Source: a virus
Length of the DNA: 61,930 nucleotides
Direction: 5' to 3' (one strand)
Virus record (IMG/VR): IMGVR_UViG_3300047476_000159
Span: 1-61,930 of that record
The position numbers and the translations under genes are program-made. Shown here one piece after another: positions 1-11,300 of the stretch (position 1 is the first letter of the stretch; each line of letters begins with the position of its first letter). The notes under the pieces are model-generated. The model worked only from the letters and a program-made list of their open reading frames with translations, ran no database searches and was not told where the DNA came from.

Positions 1-2
1 GT

Positions 3-1376
3 CAAATAGCAGGGGTTGTCATGGCCGCGGCAACAAAAGGGGTAAATGCTACTGTTGATTTTGTGAAAAATGCTGCCAATGGTGTAACCGGAGCAATCAA
101 CGGAATTTCTAACTCAGTGGGTCAAGCTATTTCGTCTGGTAACTTTGCGGCTAATATGTCTCAAACATTGACAGGTGGATTATCTTCTATCAGTAGCGCA
201 CTTAGTGGTATAGGTAAATCCGCAACCGCCGGACTATCTGGTTTACTGGATAGCGCAAAAGGTGTAGCCGGATCTGCTTTTGCGGCAGTTACTAATGTGT
301 TTAAACCAATGAAGGCAGGAGTCCCACAGAATCTAACACAGCTTGCCGCAAAAAATGCGACAGAGGCGGCACAAGCCGTCAACGGTGCAGGTTCAACACT
401 AAGTGGTATTACAAAAAACATAACCGGAGCTGTGGGCGGAATCACTAGCGGAGTCACTAGTGCTGTTAACGGATTAACTAGTAGCATCAGTGGGACAATA
501 TCCAGTGTTGCTAGTGTCGCTAGTAAAATAGGGTCAGGAATTACATCCGCAGTGACATCAGTTACAGGCTCAGTTAACAGTGTAGTAGCTTCTATTGGTT
601 CTGGTCTTAGTGGTATACCCGGCGGTACCAAAACAGTGTCAACCGTAATCAATAATGCCCCCGGAGCTACGAACAAGGTGCCCGGTACAGCAGAAGTAAC
701 CGCATTAATTAATAATGCGTCAACTGCTATTAACAATTCTATAAGTTCAGCGACTGCTGCCGCAACCTCTTTGGTAGGATCAGTGGCGTCTGTCGGTAAC
801 TCTGTGAATAATGTTATAGGATCAGCAACATCATTGATAGGTTCACCTTCCGGTTCATTGTCTAACATAACAGGTTCAGCCGAAGCAGCCATCAAAGGCG
901 GACTTGACGGTCTAAAGAAAAGCACTGATGGTTTAGCTTCAATGGTAACTTCAGGACTTCCACCTGGTGCTGCATCAGAATTAAACGCGGCAATAAGTTC
1001 ATTGAGTGCCGGCGGTCCGATACCAATTAAATTACCAACAGTAGCTGTAGGCACAACAGACCGATCAGAAATATCTGCTCAACTAGGATCATTGTTGGGT
1101 AGTAAAAAAATACCAGTGCCCAACTTTGATAATCAAGGAACTGCGGCTGCATCTGATAAGTTAAATAAATTACTAGACCAGCAAGGAAAATTATTAGCAG
1201 AAGCTAACGCACTGGACGACCAGTATTTTGCTGCCATGAAGGCATATAGAGATGCTAAAGCAGACTTACCACAAGGCGATCCTGCGATTGAAGAAGCAAG
1301 ATTAGCCGCAGTTGCGATTTCAGAAAAGAAAACAGCACTATTAAAACAAGTCAGCGATCTTGCCAATCTAGCTTGA
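3..1376 (+). CDS. Ser/Gly/Ala-rich virion protein upstream of gp25, 5' end probably outside the window
   Basis: The reading frame is open to the first base of the window. ATG at 21 is preceded by AGGGG (11-15) and could be a true start, but the gene may equally begin upstream. The visible part is extremely rich in Ser, Gly, Ala and Thr, with alternating short segments resembling a long fibrous or helical shaft. The last ~90 residues are charged and look helical or coiled-coil (Lys/Glu/Leu-rich). In T4-like phages the gene just before gene 25 is gene 5 (hub spike/lysozyme) or another baseplate gene, so this may be the C-terminal part of a hub or tail protein. No lysozyme motif is visible. It ends in TGA, which overlaps the late promoter of the next gene. 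Confidence 0.6.
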   Translation, partial: QIAGVVMAAATKGVNATVDFVKNAANGVTGAINGISNSVGQAISSGNFAANMSQTLTGGLSSISSALSGIGKSATAGLSGLLDSAKGVAGSAFAAVTNVFKPMKAGVPQNLTQLAAKNATEAAQAVNGAGSTLSGITKNITGAVGGITSGVTSAVNGLTSSISGTISSVASVASKIGSGITSAVTSVTGSVNSVVASIGSGLSGIPGGTKTVSTVINNAPGATNKVPGTAEVTALINNASTAINNSISSATAAATSLVGSVASVGNSVNNVIGSATSLIGSPSGSLSNITGSAEAAIKGGLDGLKKSTDGLASMVTSGLPPGAASELNAAISSLSAGGPIPIKLPTVAVGTTDRSEISAQLGSLLGSKKIPVPNFDNQGTAAASDKLNKLLDQQGKLLAEANALDDQYFAAMKAYRDAKADLPQGDPAIEEARLAAVAISEKKTALLKQVSDLANLA

Positions 1377-1382
1377 TAAATA
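1375..1382 (+). promoter_or_regulatory. T4-type late promoter (GATAAATA) before the gp25-like gene
   Basis: GATAAATA matches the T4 late consensus TATAAATA at seven of eight positions. It overlaps the stop codon of the upstream gene and lies 15 nt before the ATG at 1398, with an AGAGG ribosome binding site (1387-1391) between them. Confidence 0.6.
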
Positions 1383-1397
1383 TCTTAGAGGTTAATT

Positions 1398-1847
1398 ATG
1401 CCAACATATATCGGATTCAGTACTATAAATGCTAACAAACCAAAATCAACTAACATGACTGCTGGCGTTGACGGCGGCACTGGATCGCTAAACTCTCCAG
1501 TAATTACCGGAAAGAAGTTTAGATTAGTAGATGAGCAACTCGTGTTACGTGATTTTGTAAACGCACTCAATATTCCTATCGGGCAAAAAGTAGGGCAACC
1601 TGGATATGGAACTACACTTTGGTCTTTTGTTTTTGAACCAAACACGGCCGATGTACAATTTCAATTAGAAGATGAAATTCGTAGAGTTGCTAGTCTAGAC
1701 CCTAGATTATTGGTTAACAGTGTGCGCGCCTTCCCGCAGGAAAACGGCATTTTACTAGAAGTAGAAATAGCAGTAGCACCGTTTAACAACGCACAAATGA
1801 TGAGTATCTTTTTCGATCAAGACGACAATCAAGCCAGAGTACAGTAA
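1398..1847 (+). CDS. gp25: Baseplate wedge protein, gp25-like (GPW/gp25 family)
   Basis: This 149-residue protein has the length and layout of the gp25/W family of contractile-tail baseplates. A central stretch with IGQKVGQPGYGTTLWSFVFE leads into a helix (DEIRRVASLDPRL) and a final beta region. In T4, gp25 joins the wedge to the tube/sheath interface and initiates sheath assembly. It is followed by a gp6-like gene, the order used in T4 and cyanomyoviruses. It is preceded by a late promoter and a modest AGAGG ribosome binding site. The N-terminal extension (residues 1-35) is longer than in T4 gp25. Family assignment is from sequence pattern and synteny. Confidence 0.8.
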   Translation: MPTYIGFSTINANKPKSTNMTAGVDGGTGSLNSPVITGKKFRLVDEQLVLRDFVNALNIPIGQKVGQPGYGTTLWSFVFEPNTADVQFQLEDEIRRVASLDPRLLVNSVRAFPQENGILLEVEIAVAPFNNAQMMSIFFDQDDNQARVQ

Positions 1848-1867
1848 AAATCGGTGTTTTCAGGTAT

Positions 1868-1875
1868 GATAAATA
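1868..1875 (+). promoter_or_regulatory. T4-type late promoter (GATAAATA) before the gp6-like gene
   Basis: GATAAATA lies 20 nt before the ATG at 1896 in the short gap after the gp25-like gene. It matches the recurrent late-promoter word seen before other genes of this window. Confidence 0.6.
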
Positions 1876-1895
1876 CATAAAAGAGAACACTATCC

Positions 1896-4800
1896 ATGGC
1901 TACAAGTTCAAGACAATCCGCACTATTCGGTGTAAACGACTGGAAAGCGATTTATCAGACTTTCCGCGAAGCTGATTTTAGAAGCTACGACTATGAAACA
2001 CTACGTAAGAGTTTCATCGATTATTTGCGTGTATACTACCCTGAAACATATAACGATTATGTTGAGTCAAGCGAATTCATTGCGTTATTAGACGTTATTG
2101 CGTTTATGGGTCAAGGCCTCGCTTTCCGCAACGACTTGAATACACGTGAAAACTTCATGGATACTGCGGAGCGTAGAGATTCAGTTGTTAAGTTAGCTAA
2201 TTTGGTATCTTATACCCCAAAACGTAACTTAACAGGTCAGGGATATATCAAAGTCACATCAATTCAGACTACTCAAAATATAAGTGATTTGAATGGATTT
2301 AATTTATCTAATGTTCCTATATTATGGAACGATCCAGCTAACCCTAACTGGTTAGAACAATTCAACACAATCATCAATGCTACACTAATCACTACCCAAC
2401 GTGTGGGCAGACCGGGAAATACAGCACAAATATTAGGTATCAAAACAGACGAATATTCAATGAGTATTCCATCTAACAGTTTACCTATAGTCCCGTTCAG
2501 TTCAACAGTCGATGGAATAAACATGGGATTTGAATTAGTATCCAGTACTAGTATCGATGAAGATTATGTATATGAAATTCCACCTGCTCCTAGTGGAAAA
2601 TTCAATATTTTATATCGTAATGACAAATTAGGTTACGGTAGCCCGAACACCGGATTCTTCTTTTATTTCAAGCAAGGATCACTACAAAACTTTGACTTTA
2701 ACCTACAACAACAGATCAGTAACCAAGTGATTGATATTGACATTCAAGGTATCAATAACACTGATACATGGTTATATCAACTAAACACTAATAACTTGAC
2801 AACACCTAGAATATTGTGGAACAAAGTTGAAAACGTTTATGCTGACGCATATCTACAATCAGAAACGTCAGACAAAAAGATATTCTCAGTTAATTCTAGA
2901 TTCAATGACCAAGTAAGTTACGTATTTGGCGATGGAGTTTTCAGTGAGATTCCGGTTGGTAATTTCCGTGCGTATGTTCGAGCCGGCAATGCGTTGACTT
3001 ATACGATTGATCCAACTGAGATGCAAGGCATCTCCGTAAGTTTTTCATATATCAGCCGATTAGGTCGTCAAGAAACACTGACATTAACTTTAGACCTACA
3101 AACACCCGTAACTACTGCACAATCACGTGAGTCTTTGTCAGAAATTAAGCAACGTGCTCCTACACGTTATTACACACAGAACCGTATGGTTAACGGTGAA
3201 GATTATAATAATTTCCCATATACTTTGTATAGTTCTATTATTAAGTCAAAGGCTATTAACCGTTCTAGTGTAGGTGTATCTAAGAACTTAGACTTGTTAG
3301 ATCCTACGGGTAAATATTCAAGCACAAATAGTTTTGCTTCAGATGGAGCATTGTACCAAGACAATACCAACGGTGATGACTTGTTGACAATCAATAGCGC
3401 CGGCGACATTATCACTTATTTGACTGATAATCTAGCGGCGGTATTGGCTGGTACTAGAGCTAACCAATACTATCTACAGAATTATACACGATACGATATC
3501 GATGAAGCATCAGGTGACGGAGAAGTATTTTGGAATACTTCAACAGTAGATGCTAATAGTATTACTGGTTATTTTTATGGAATACTAAATCAAGCCGATA
3601 CTCCTATCGCTGTAGGTACATATTCTACTAACAACGTAAAATATATAACCAAGGGCGCTATGGTTAAATTCACTGCGCCAACTGGTTATTACTTTGACGA
3701 CAACAATCGTCTAGTAGCCGGCGCCGCCGGGCAAACTCGCAAAACATATTTTTGGACTAGTGTACTAAATGTATTAGGTGATGGCTATAATAACGGTGAA
3801 GGTAATTTTACCAACGGAGTCGGCCCTATTACATTAAATGGTTATGTTCCATCAGACGCAATTTTAACTACAGTAATTCCAACGTTCGATAACACATTGA
3901 GTAACAACATTATTCAAGAATGTATTGTTAGAATGGAATTACAACAAAGTTTTAGTTTAGTGTTTAATAACTCATTGACTATCGCACAAGAGCGTTGGTC
4001 AATTGAACAACCAAACGCAACTGGATGGTTTGTAAACTTTGAGAGTATAAGCGGTACAACAAGCAATCGCTATAATGTAACTTACCGTTCTTTAGCTTAC
4101 TATTTTGGTAGTGTAGCTGATACTCGTTTCACGTTTGAAAATGGTAAGCTAGTTTATGATCCGTTTACCGGAAAGATATTACAAGACTATATCAGTGTAT
4201 TGGCTACAAATACAAAGCCAGGTAGCAACTATCCATTGGTAGCTCCGATCAGAGCAAGTATCATAGGACAGACGGTTCAGAATGATGGTTATGTTAATGA
4301 TTATGCTATCGAAGTAGCTAGTATCGACACCAACAACAGAAATATTATTTTAGATCCCGACTTCTTCACTACAGTGACTGGTTATCAGTCAGGTACAACT
4401 AATATTGGAATCTATACCTTCTTTGAACTTGTTGAAGATGCTATTAATCTTTCTAGATACCAGATAATTCCTTCTACTTCCGTAGTATATAGTTATCCAA
4501 CTAAGACACAAATTGAAGTAGCTAAGTATGAATATCCAGAAGGTCAATTATTCTACGCATATTCTGATAATAAATTCTACACATCAGTACAAGATGACAC
4601 AGTAACTACACCTTATTATATTTTAGTAGAGCAACCACAATATACTGTTCTGCCTGGTAGACAAGGGTTACAGTTCCAGTATCGCCATAATAGTAATAAC
4701 ACTGTTCGTATTGATCCAGCAACTACTAATATTATTGACCTATATCTAGTGACACAATCATATTATACTGCCTATCAAAATTGGATCCAGGATTCTACTG

Positions 4801-5282
4801 GGACAGTTCCAATGCCAAACAAACCTACTATCAATGAATTAAGTCAAGAATATGGTAAGATTCAAGATTACAAGATGTTGAGTGACAGCGTAGTTCCAAA
4901 CTCAGTAGTGTTCAAACCACTGTTTGGTGCTAAGGCAGCGCCAGCGCTGAGAGCTACTATCAAGGTAATAAAAAATAATAGCACTAACGCTAGTGATAGC
5001 GAAATACGTAGTGCTGTTTTAACTGCGATGAACAATTATTTCGCCATAAATAATTGGAATTTCGGAGATACATTCTATTTCAGTGAATTAAGCGCATATC
5101 TTCATGCTGAAGTTGGTGAATTAATCAGTTCTGCTGTGTTAGTTCCTAATGACGCTAACATGCACTTTGGTGATTTATATGAAATTAAATGTGAACCTTA
5201 CGAAATTTTTGCTAACGCCGCTACAGCAAATGATGTGGTTGTAATTTCAGCACTCACACCCGCCGAATTACAGATAAGATAA
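1896..5282 (+). CDS. gp6: Baseplate wedge protein, gp6-like
   Basis: This 1128-residue protein has an N-terminus with the hallmark of cyanophage/T4 gp6: a helical segment with YLRVYYPETYNDY, then FIALLDVIAFMGQ and AERRDSVVKLANLVSYTPKR. gp6 forms the inner ring of the baseplate by dimerising into wedge heterotrimers with gp7. The protein is considerably longer than T4 gp6 (about 660 aa), with extra beta-rich, Asn/Tyr/Thr-rich material in the middle (residues ~350-900). The C-terminal region (ELSQEYGKIQDYK onward) returns to a conserved-looking alpha/beta domain. Position between the gp25-like gene and a giant gp7-position gene supports the call. Confidence 0.82.
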   Translation: MATSSRQSALFGVNDWKAIYQTFREADFRSYDYETLRKSFIDYLRVYYPETYNDYVESSEFIALLDVIAFMGQGLAFRNDLNTRENFMDTAERRDSVVKLANLVSYTPKRNLTGQGYIKVTSIQTTQNISDLNGFNLSNVPILWNDPANPNWLEQFNTIINATLITTQRVGRPGNTAQILGIKTDEYSMSIPSNSLPIVPFSSTVDGINMGFELVSSTSIDEDYVYEIPPAPSGKFNILYRNDKLGYGSPNTGFFFYFKQGSLQNFDFNLQQQISNQVIDIDIQGINNTDTWLYQLNTNNLTTPRILWNKVENVYADAYLQSETSDKKIFSVNSRFNDQVSYVFGDGVFSEIPVGNFRAYVRAGNALTYTIDPTEMQGISVSFSYISRLGRQETLTLTLDLQTPVTTAQSRESLSEIKQRAPTRYYTQNRMVNGEDYNNFPYTLYSSIIKSKAINRSSVGVSKNLDLLDPTGKYSSTNSFASDGALYQDNTNGDDLLTINSAGDIITYLTDNLAAVLAGTRANQYYLQNYTRYDIDEASGDGEVFWNTSTVDANSITGYFYGILNQADTPIAVGTYSTNNVKYITKGAMVKFTAPTGYYFDDNNRLVAGAAGQTRKTYFWTSVLNVLGDGYNNGEGNFTNGVGPITLNGYVPSDAILTTVIPTFDNTLSNNIIQECIVRMELQQSFSLVFNNSLTIAQERWSIEQPNATGWFVNFESISGTTSNRYNVTYRSLAYYFGSVADTRFTFENGKLVYDPFTGKILQDYISVLATNTKPGSNYPLVAPIRASIIGQTVQNDGYVNDYAIEVASIDTNNRNIILDPDFFTTVTGYQSGTTNIGIYTFFELVEDAINLSRYQIIPSTSVVYSYPTKTQIEVAKYEYPEGQLFYAYSDNKFYTSVQDDTVTTPYYILVEQPQYTVLPGRQGLQFQYRHNSNNTVRIDPATTNIIDLYLVTQSYYTAYQNWIQDSTGTVPMPNKPTINELSQEYGKIQDYKMLSDSVVPNSVVFKPLFGAKAAPALRATIKVIKNNSTNASDSEIRSAVLTAMNNYFAINNWNFGDTFYFSELSAYLHAEVGELISSAVLVPNDANMHFGDLYEIKCEPYEIFANAATANDVVVISALTPAELQIR

Positions 5283-5311
5283 GTACTATATAACCATAGA
5301 GAATTTTTACA

Positions 5312-8300
5312 ATGGCAACAAGAATCAGAACACTAAACTTTTTACCTGATGTTTTTAAAACACAAACAAATAGTCAATTCTTACAGGCTACGCTAGATCA
5401 ACTAGTAGCACAGCCTAACACAAAAAGAATTGAGGGCTATATTGGTAGTAAGTTTGGTTATGGTATTAACGCAAAAGATTATTATGTGACTGAGCCTACT
5501 AAGGTTCGCACTGATTATCAATTAGATCCCGGTGTTGTATTTTTAAAAGACAACCAAGAGACAGCTAAAGATTTCATTAGTTATCCGGGTATAATTGATG
5601 CGTTAAAACTAGAAGGTGGAATTACTAGTGATAACAACCGTTTGTTTAACAACCAGTTTTATTCATGGGATTCATTTACTGGTCTAGATAAAATCATCAA
5701 CTTTAATCAGTATTACTGGTTACCTGAGGGTCCTGATCGTGTTACAGTTGCCACTGAAACTGTATTCTCAACTAATGCGTATGTTGTAACTGACGCTACT
5801 AATGGATACATTATAGCACCGGAAAATCAAACTGGTTCTATGAATCCAGTGTTAACACTATTACGTGGCGGTACATATACATTCTCAGTAAATCAACCTA
5901 CTCAGTTTTGGATTCAGGGAGCGCCGGGCGTTACTGGCTACAGCCCCACACAACCTAACGTACAAACACGTGACGTATTAGGTGTTAATAATAACGGCGC
6001 TAGCGCCGGTGTAGTTACTTTCACTGTGCCTACAAAAGATGCGCAAGCAGAATATACTAACTTGCCAGGTACAAACACAGTAGACATTGTTTCTACTGCT
6101 CCGTTCGATCAAATTAACGGAAAACGTTTAAGTGAAATAAACAATATTGATGGTATAACATCACTCAGTGGTCTTACACTGATGTTTTACAATACCGGTG
6201 TAGTGAATGAAACTGGTTATATTTCAAAATTCTACGACACTACGTTATATGATGAAGACGGTGGCGTTTCATACAATGAATCAATGTATCCTGGTTCTGC
6301 TGTAGACTTTAATAATTTTGATGGTGGATACTATACTAACGTTAGTGGAACTATATACACTGTTACATATACTGGTGATCTTTCTGATCCTACTATTAAA
6401 TTAATTGATACTGGTTCTATTCCAACTAACCAAAAAATTACTGTAAACTACGGTACCGAGTGGATATCTAGAAACTTCTTCAGAAACATTGCAGGTACTA
6501 TTGAATTAATTCCTTATCTAAGCGCAATCTTAGATACCTTGTATTACCAAGATGGAACTAACCCTAACAAGGTTGGTGTCATCAAACTTATTGACAGTAA
6601 CGTAACGAATACATTGGATATTGAAACTGAGATTCTAGGAAGAAAACAGTACACCGCATCTAACGGAGTAGTCTTCACTAATGGTTTAAAGGTTGTATTC
6701 CAAGGTGACATATATCCTAGTAGTTATAAAAATATTCCTTTTTATGTTGAAGGTGTTGGTACCGCAATTGAATTGATTCCGGAATCAGATATGATTGTAC
6801 CTGAGTTGTTTACTCAAGGTACATATACCCCATATGACTCATTGCCATATGATATTGGTAACTTTGACGTAACACTATATGTACCGGTCACTCCTGACTA
6901 CATTACTATTGCTAGAAATAGCATAGATAAAAATGCTTGGAGTCGTAGTAACCGTTGGTTCCACATTGATGTTATCAACGCAACAGCAACATACAATCAA
7001 AATCCATCTTACGTAACTCAAGCGGCCACATCAGAAAATAAAGCCAAAAGACCAATCATTGAATTCTATCCTAATCTAAGATTGTTTAACTCAGGTATTA
7101 TTGGTAAAGCTCCTATCGACTTTATTGATTTTAGGTCTACTGACGCATTATCAGAGGTGTCAGGTCACTATGAATATTATCCTGATGTAGCATCATACAC
7201 TGGGTATGATTCTGTCATTACTGGTGTTTCAGGTACTAGTACTTTAAGTGGTATTACTGAAACAAAAGCAAGTACCAACGTAGTTATCTGTGCTGATACT
7301 TCTAGCCTGTTTGTAAATGACATTATTGTTTTTGCGAATAGCATTGGTGGTATTGTAGCAGGAACAACATATTACGTTCAGTCTATCCCTAATTCTACTC
7401 AGTTCACTGTGTCTACTGAAAAGAACGGTGACCCATTAGTATTGTCTACTGCCACAGTTTCTACATCAGCGACCGTAACACCACAGAGCACAACAATTAC
7501 ATTATTAACAGATAGTATCGTAGGATCTATTGCTGTAGGACAATATGTAGTTGACACATATGAGAGCACTACTGACGTATCCGTGCTACCAACGAATACC
7601 TATGTTTCAGCCGTAGAAGCCGGTACTACAGAAACTGTCATTACAGTATCATGGAATCTAAACGTTCCGATCACTATCAATAGTGTTACTAATTCCTGTA
7701 TCAATTCAACTGACACCACAGTAGATAACTATGCGGTGTTTGATGGAGCAAGATTAGTATTTGCGGCTGACTCTAACTTGTCAGTCAGAAATAAAATTTA
7801 TGTTGCTAGAATGTCTAGTATTGCTGGTTCTACTCCTGTCATTACATTGACAGAAGCCAGTGACGGTCAAATTCTAGTTGACGACCAAACAGTAGCATAT
7901 AGAGGTTTTAATTATCAAGGTAAAGATTTATACTTCAATGGATTACATTGGGTATTAGGACAACAAAAGAATACTATAAATCAACCACCTAAGTTTGATG
8001 TGTTTGATAGCAATGGTGTAAGTTTAAGCAACAGTGATATCTATGTGGGTTCTAGCTTTACTGGGACCACATTGTTCAGTTATGGAATTGGTGTAGGGGC
8101 TGATGATTCTATTTTAGGAATACCATTACGCTACTCTAGCGTGGATAACATAGGTGATATATCATTTGATGTTACGCTAAACTCAGACACCTTCGACTAC
8201 GTAAGTGGTACATCGCCTGTCACAGAAAAAATTAACATTGGATATGTATATGACTATTCTTCTCGTCTAGATTATACTAGACAATTAGGATGGCAAACTG

Positions 8301-11300
8301 CTGTTAGCCCTAGCATACAATATCAGGTATTCAGTTTCGACTATGTAGCTGAAAATCCAACTAGCACCTTTGTTTGCGATGTTGCTGTGTCATCTGATGA
8401 TTCTACTAACTGGCCAACAATTCAAGTATTCATCAATAATGAATACCAAGATCCAGCAAACTACACAGTAAGCTCTACTGACAATACTACAACAGTTGAA
8501 CTATCAGTAAACTCATTGGTAGACACTGTAGTTCAAATCTTAGTATTGAGCGATCAAGTAAGCAAGACAGCTTATTACCAAATTCCATGGAACTTAAATA
8601 ACAACCCATTGAACCAAGATATCACTGTAGTTAACGTAGGTGATATACGAGGTCAATACCAAAGTATTTTCTATAACAACCCAAACACCACCGGTGTAGT
8701 ATTCGGGTCTAACAACTATAGAGACTTAGGTAACATGGTGCCATGGGGTAACAAGATTATTCAGAACTCTGCTAGCTTAGTATTGCCGGGCGCATTCTTG
8801 CGTCAGCAGAATCATAACTTGTTTGATGCGTTACAATACAACAGTCAACGTTATATTACATTTAAAACAATGTTGGTAGATACAGTAAACAGTACTGAGT
8901 ACACAGTTTACACTCCACCGGCTCAAATGCTTGATGATGCGTTAGACCAAATGTCATCATATAAAACAGACAGTGAACCTTTCTTCTGGTCTGATATGTT
9001 GCCATCAAAGGCTGCGTACATAACTAACACGTACAGTTTCGCTAACTCATTGGATGTATCCATATATCCATTAAGTAGAATATACGACCTTACTACTGCT
9101 AATTATTATGGCGTTCTTGTGTATCTATCCAGAACTGTTGACGGTCTAAGCAACACTACACAATTAATTAGAGGCATTGATTATACAGTTAGCGCAGATA
9201 GTCCTTCTTTGACTATTGAAACTGACTTACTGCCCGGCGACACGATCACTATCAAAGAATATAATCAAACATATGGTAGCTATTGCCCAAATACTCCTAC
9301 TAAATTAGGATTGTACCCAGCGACAGTTCCAGGTGTTGTTTTAGATAGCGCATACACACAACCTACATATTTTATCGTAGGTCACGACGGATCCTTCAAC
9401 AAACTATACGGCAGTTACAATGAAACTACCGGACAATTGGAAGACTTTAGAGACAAAGTATTGTTAGAGTTTGAAACTCGTGTATATAACAACCTCAAAC
9501 TTTCTAACGTTATACCTGTACAAGAATACGAAGTTCTACCTGGATTCTTTAGAAATACAGATTACTCATACAGTGAAATTATGAATATCTATTCTGAAGG
9601 TTTCTTGAACTGGATCGGTCAAAACCGCATCGAATACAAGCGACAAATATATCAGAACGGAAATCAATATTCATATAACTACAGAAACAGTGGCAACAAA
9701 TTAGATGGTGCCCCTATTGAACAAGGATATTGGAGAGGTATGTATCAGTACTTCTACGATACATCTACTCCTGATACCACCCCATGGGAAATGTTAGGGT
9801 ACAAAAATGAACCATCATGGTGGGAATCACGTTACGGTGCGGCACCTTATACTAGTGATAACTTAGTATTATGGGGTGACCTAGCAAACGGTTATGATTG
9901 GAACAACGGTGTTCCGGTTACACTAGAGCAGTATAAGCGTCCAGGATTATTGAGTGTGCTACCAGTTGACACTGCTGGTAATCTAGTATCACCTTTAGTC
10001 TCTATTGTTGGTAACTACAACAGTAATACATTCCAGCGTGACTGGCAAGTAGGAGACGTTGGCCCTGCGGAATTCTCATACCGTCGTTCTAGTTCATGGC
10101 CATTTGACTTAATGCGTATATTAGCGTTAACTAAACCTGCTGAATTTTTCACCTTAGCCATTGATGTAGACCACTACAAATACAATGTGGAGTTTAATCA
10201 ATACCTAGTAAACAACAGAAGCCACTTGGTGTTAAGCGATATCGATATCTATGGATCAGGTGAAGCAGTTACCAGTTATATCAATTGGATTGTTGATTAC
10301 GAAAAACAAGTAGGTGTTGATGCTACTGCGCAAATCCAAGATATGTTGAACACATTAGATGTTCGCTTGGTATACCGTCTAGCTGGCTTCTCTGATAAAG
10401 ACTTGTTAAAGTTTTATGTTGAGAAGGGAACACCTAACAGCAATAATTCTTCACTGTTAATCCCAGACGAGAGTTACGGGGTGTTATTATATGACAATCA
10501 ACCTTTCGAACAGATAACGTTTAGTGGTGTGGTAGTTCAATTAAGCACTAACGGATATAAAGTATACGGCAACAGTCAAACAACCGCATACTTTAAAACA
10601 GTAAAACCAAAAATTAATGGTAATTATAACAACGTAATCATCGAAGATGTTTCTGTTAGAATACCAAACGACTATTACGATGACGTAGTATTAGTTCCCT
10701 ATGGAACAGAGTTCTACACAGCACAAGAAGTTGCTATATTCTTAGCTGGATATGGTAAGTTTTTAGAATCTCAGGGAATGATATTCAACCAGATTGAAAA
10801 CGGAATAGAGTTAACATGGGCACAAATGGTCGCCGAGTTCTTATACTGGTCTCAAATGGGCTGGGAAGTCGGATCTATTGCTACTATTAACCCTGCGGCT
10901 GGTAGAATTTTAATTGATAAAGATAGTAATATTGTTCAACCGTTGACATTAGAAAAACACAATTTTGTGTTGAATCAAACCTTGTTCCCGATTGACGTTA
11001 ATAACTTATCTATTGTTCGAGACAACACTGCGTTTACCGTAGAGCCATTGAACCAAGGTGATACATTATCATATGGACAATTCAATGTAAGTAATTTTGA
11101 GCACGGTATCGTATTTGACAATACAACATTGTTTGGCGATGTGATTTATAATCTGGTTACTGGATTACGCCAAGTTCGTATAGTTGTACGTGGTACAAAA
11201 ACAGCCGAATGGAACGGAACAATTGATGCTCAAGGATTCATCTTAAATCAAGACAACATAGTTGAGTGGAGTACTACTCGTAAGTATGCTCCTGGTGAAA

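Noticed and set aside
161-1054. 297-residue antisense frame opposite the Ser/Gly-rich gene
   Set aside because: It is a shadow produced by the codon composition of the Ser/Gly/Ala-rich + strand gene; it has no ribosome binding site and no other gene here is on the - strand.
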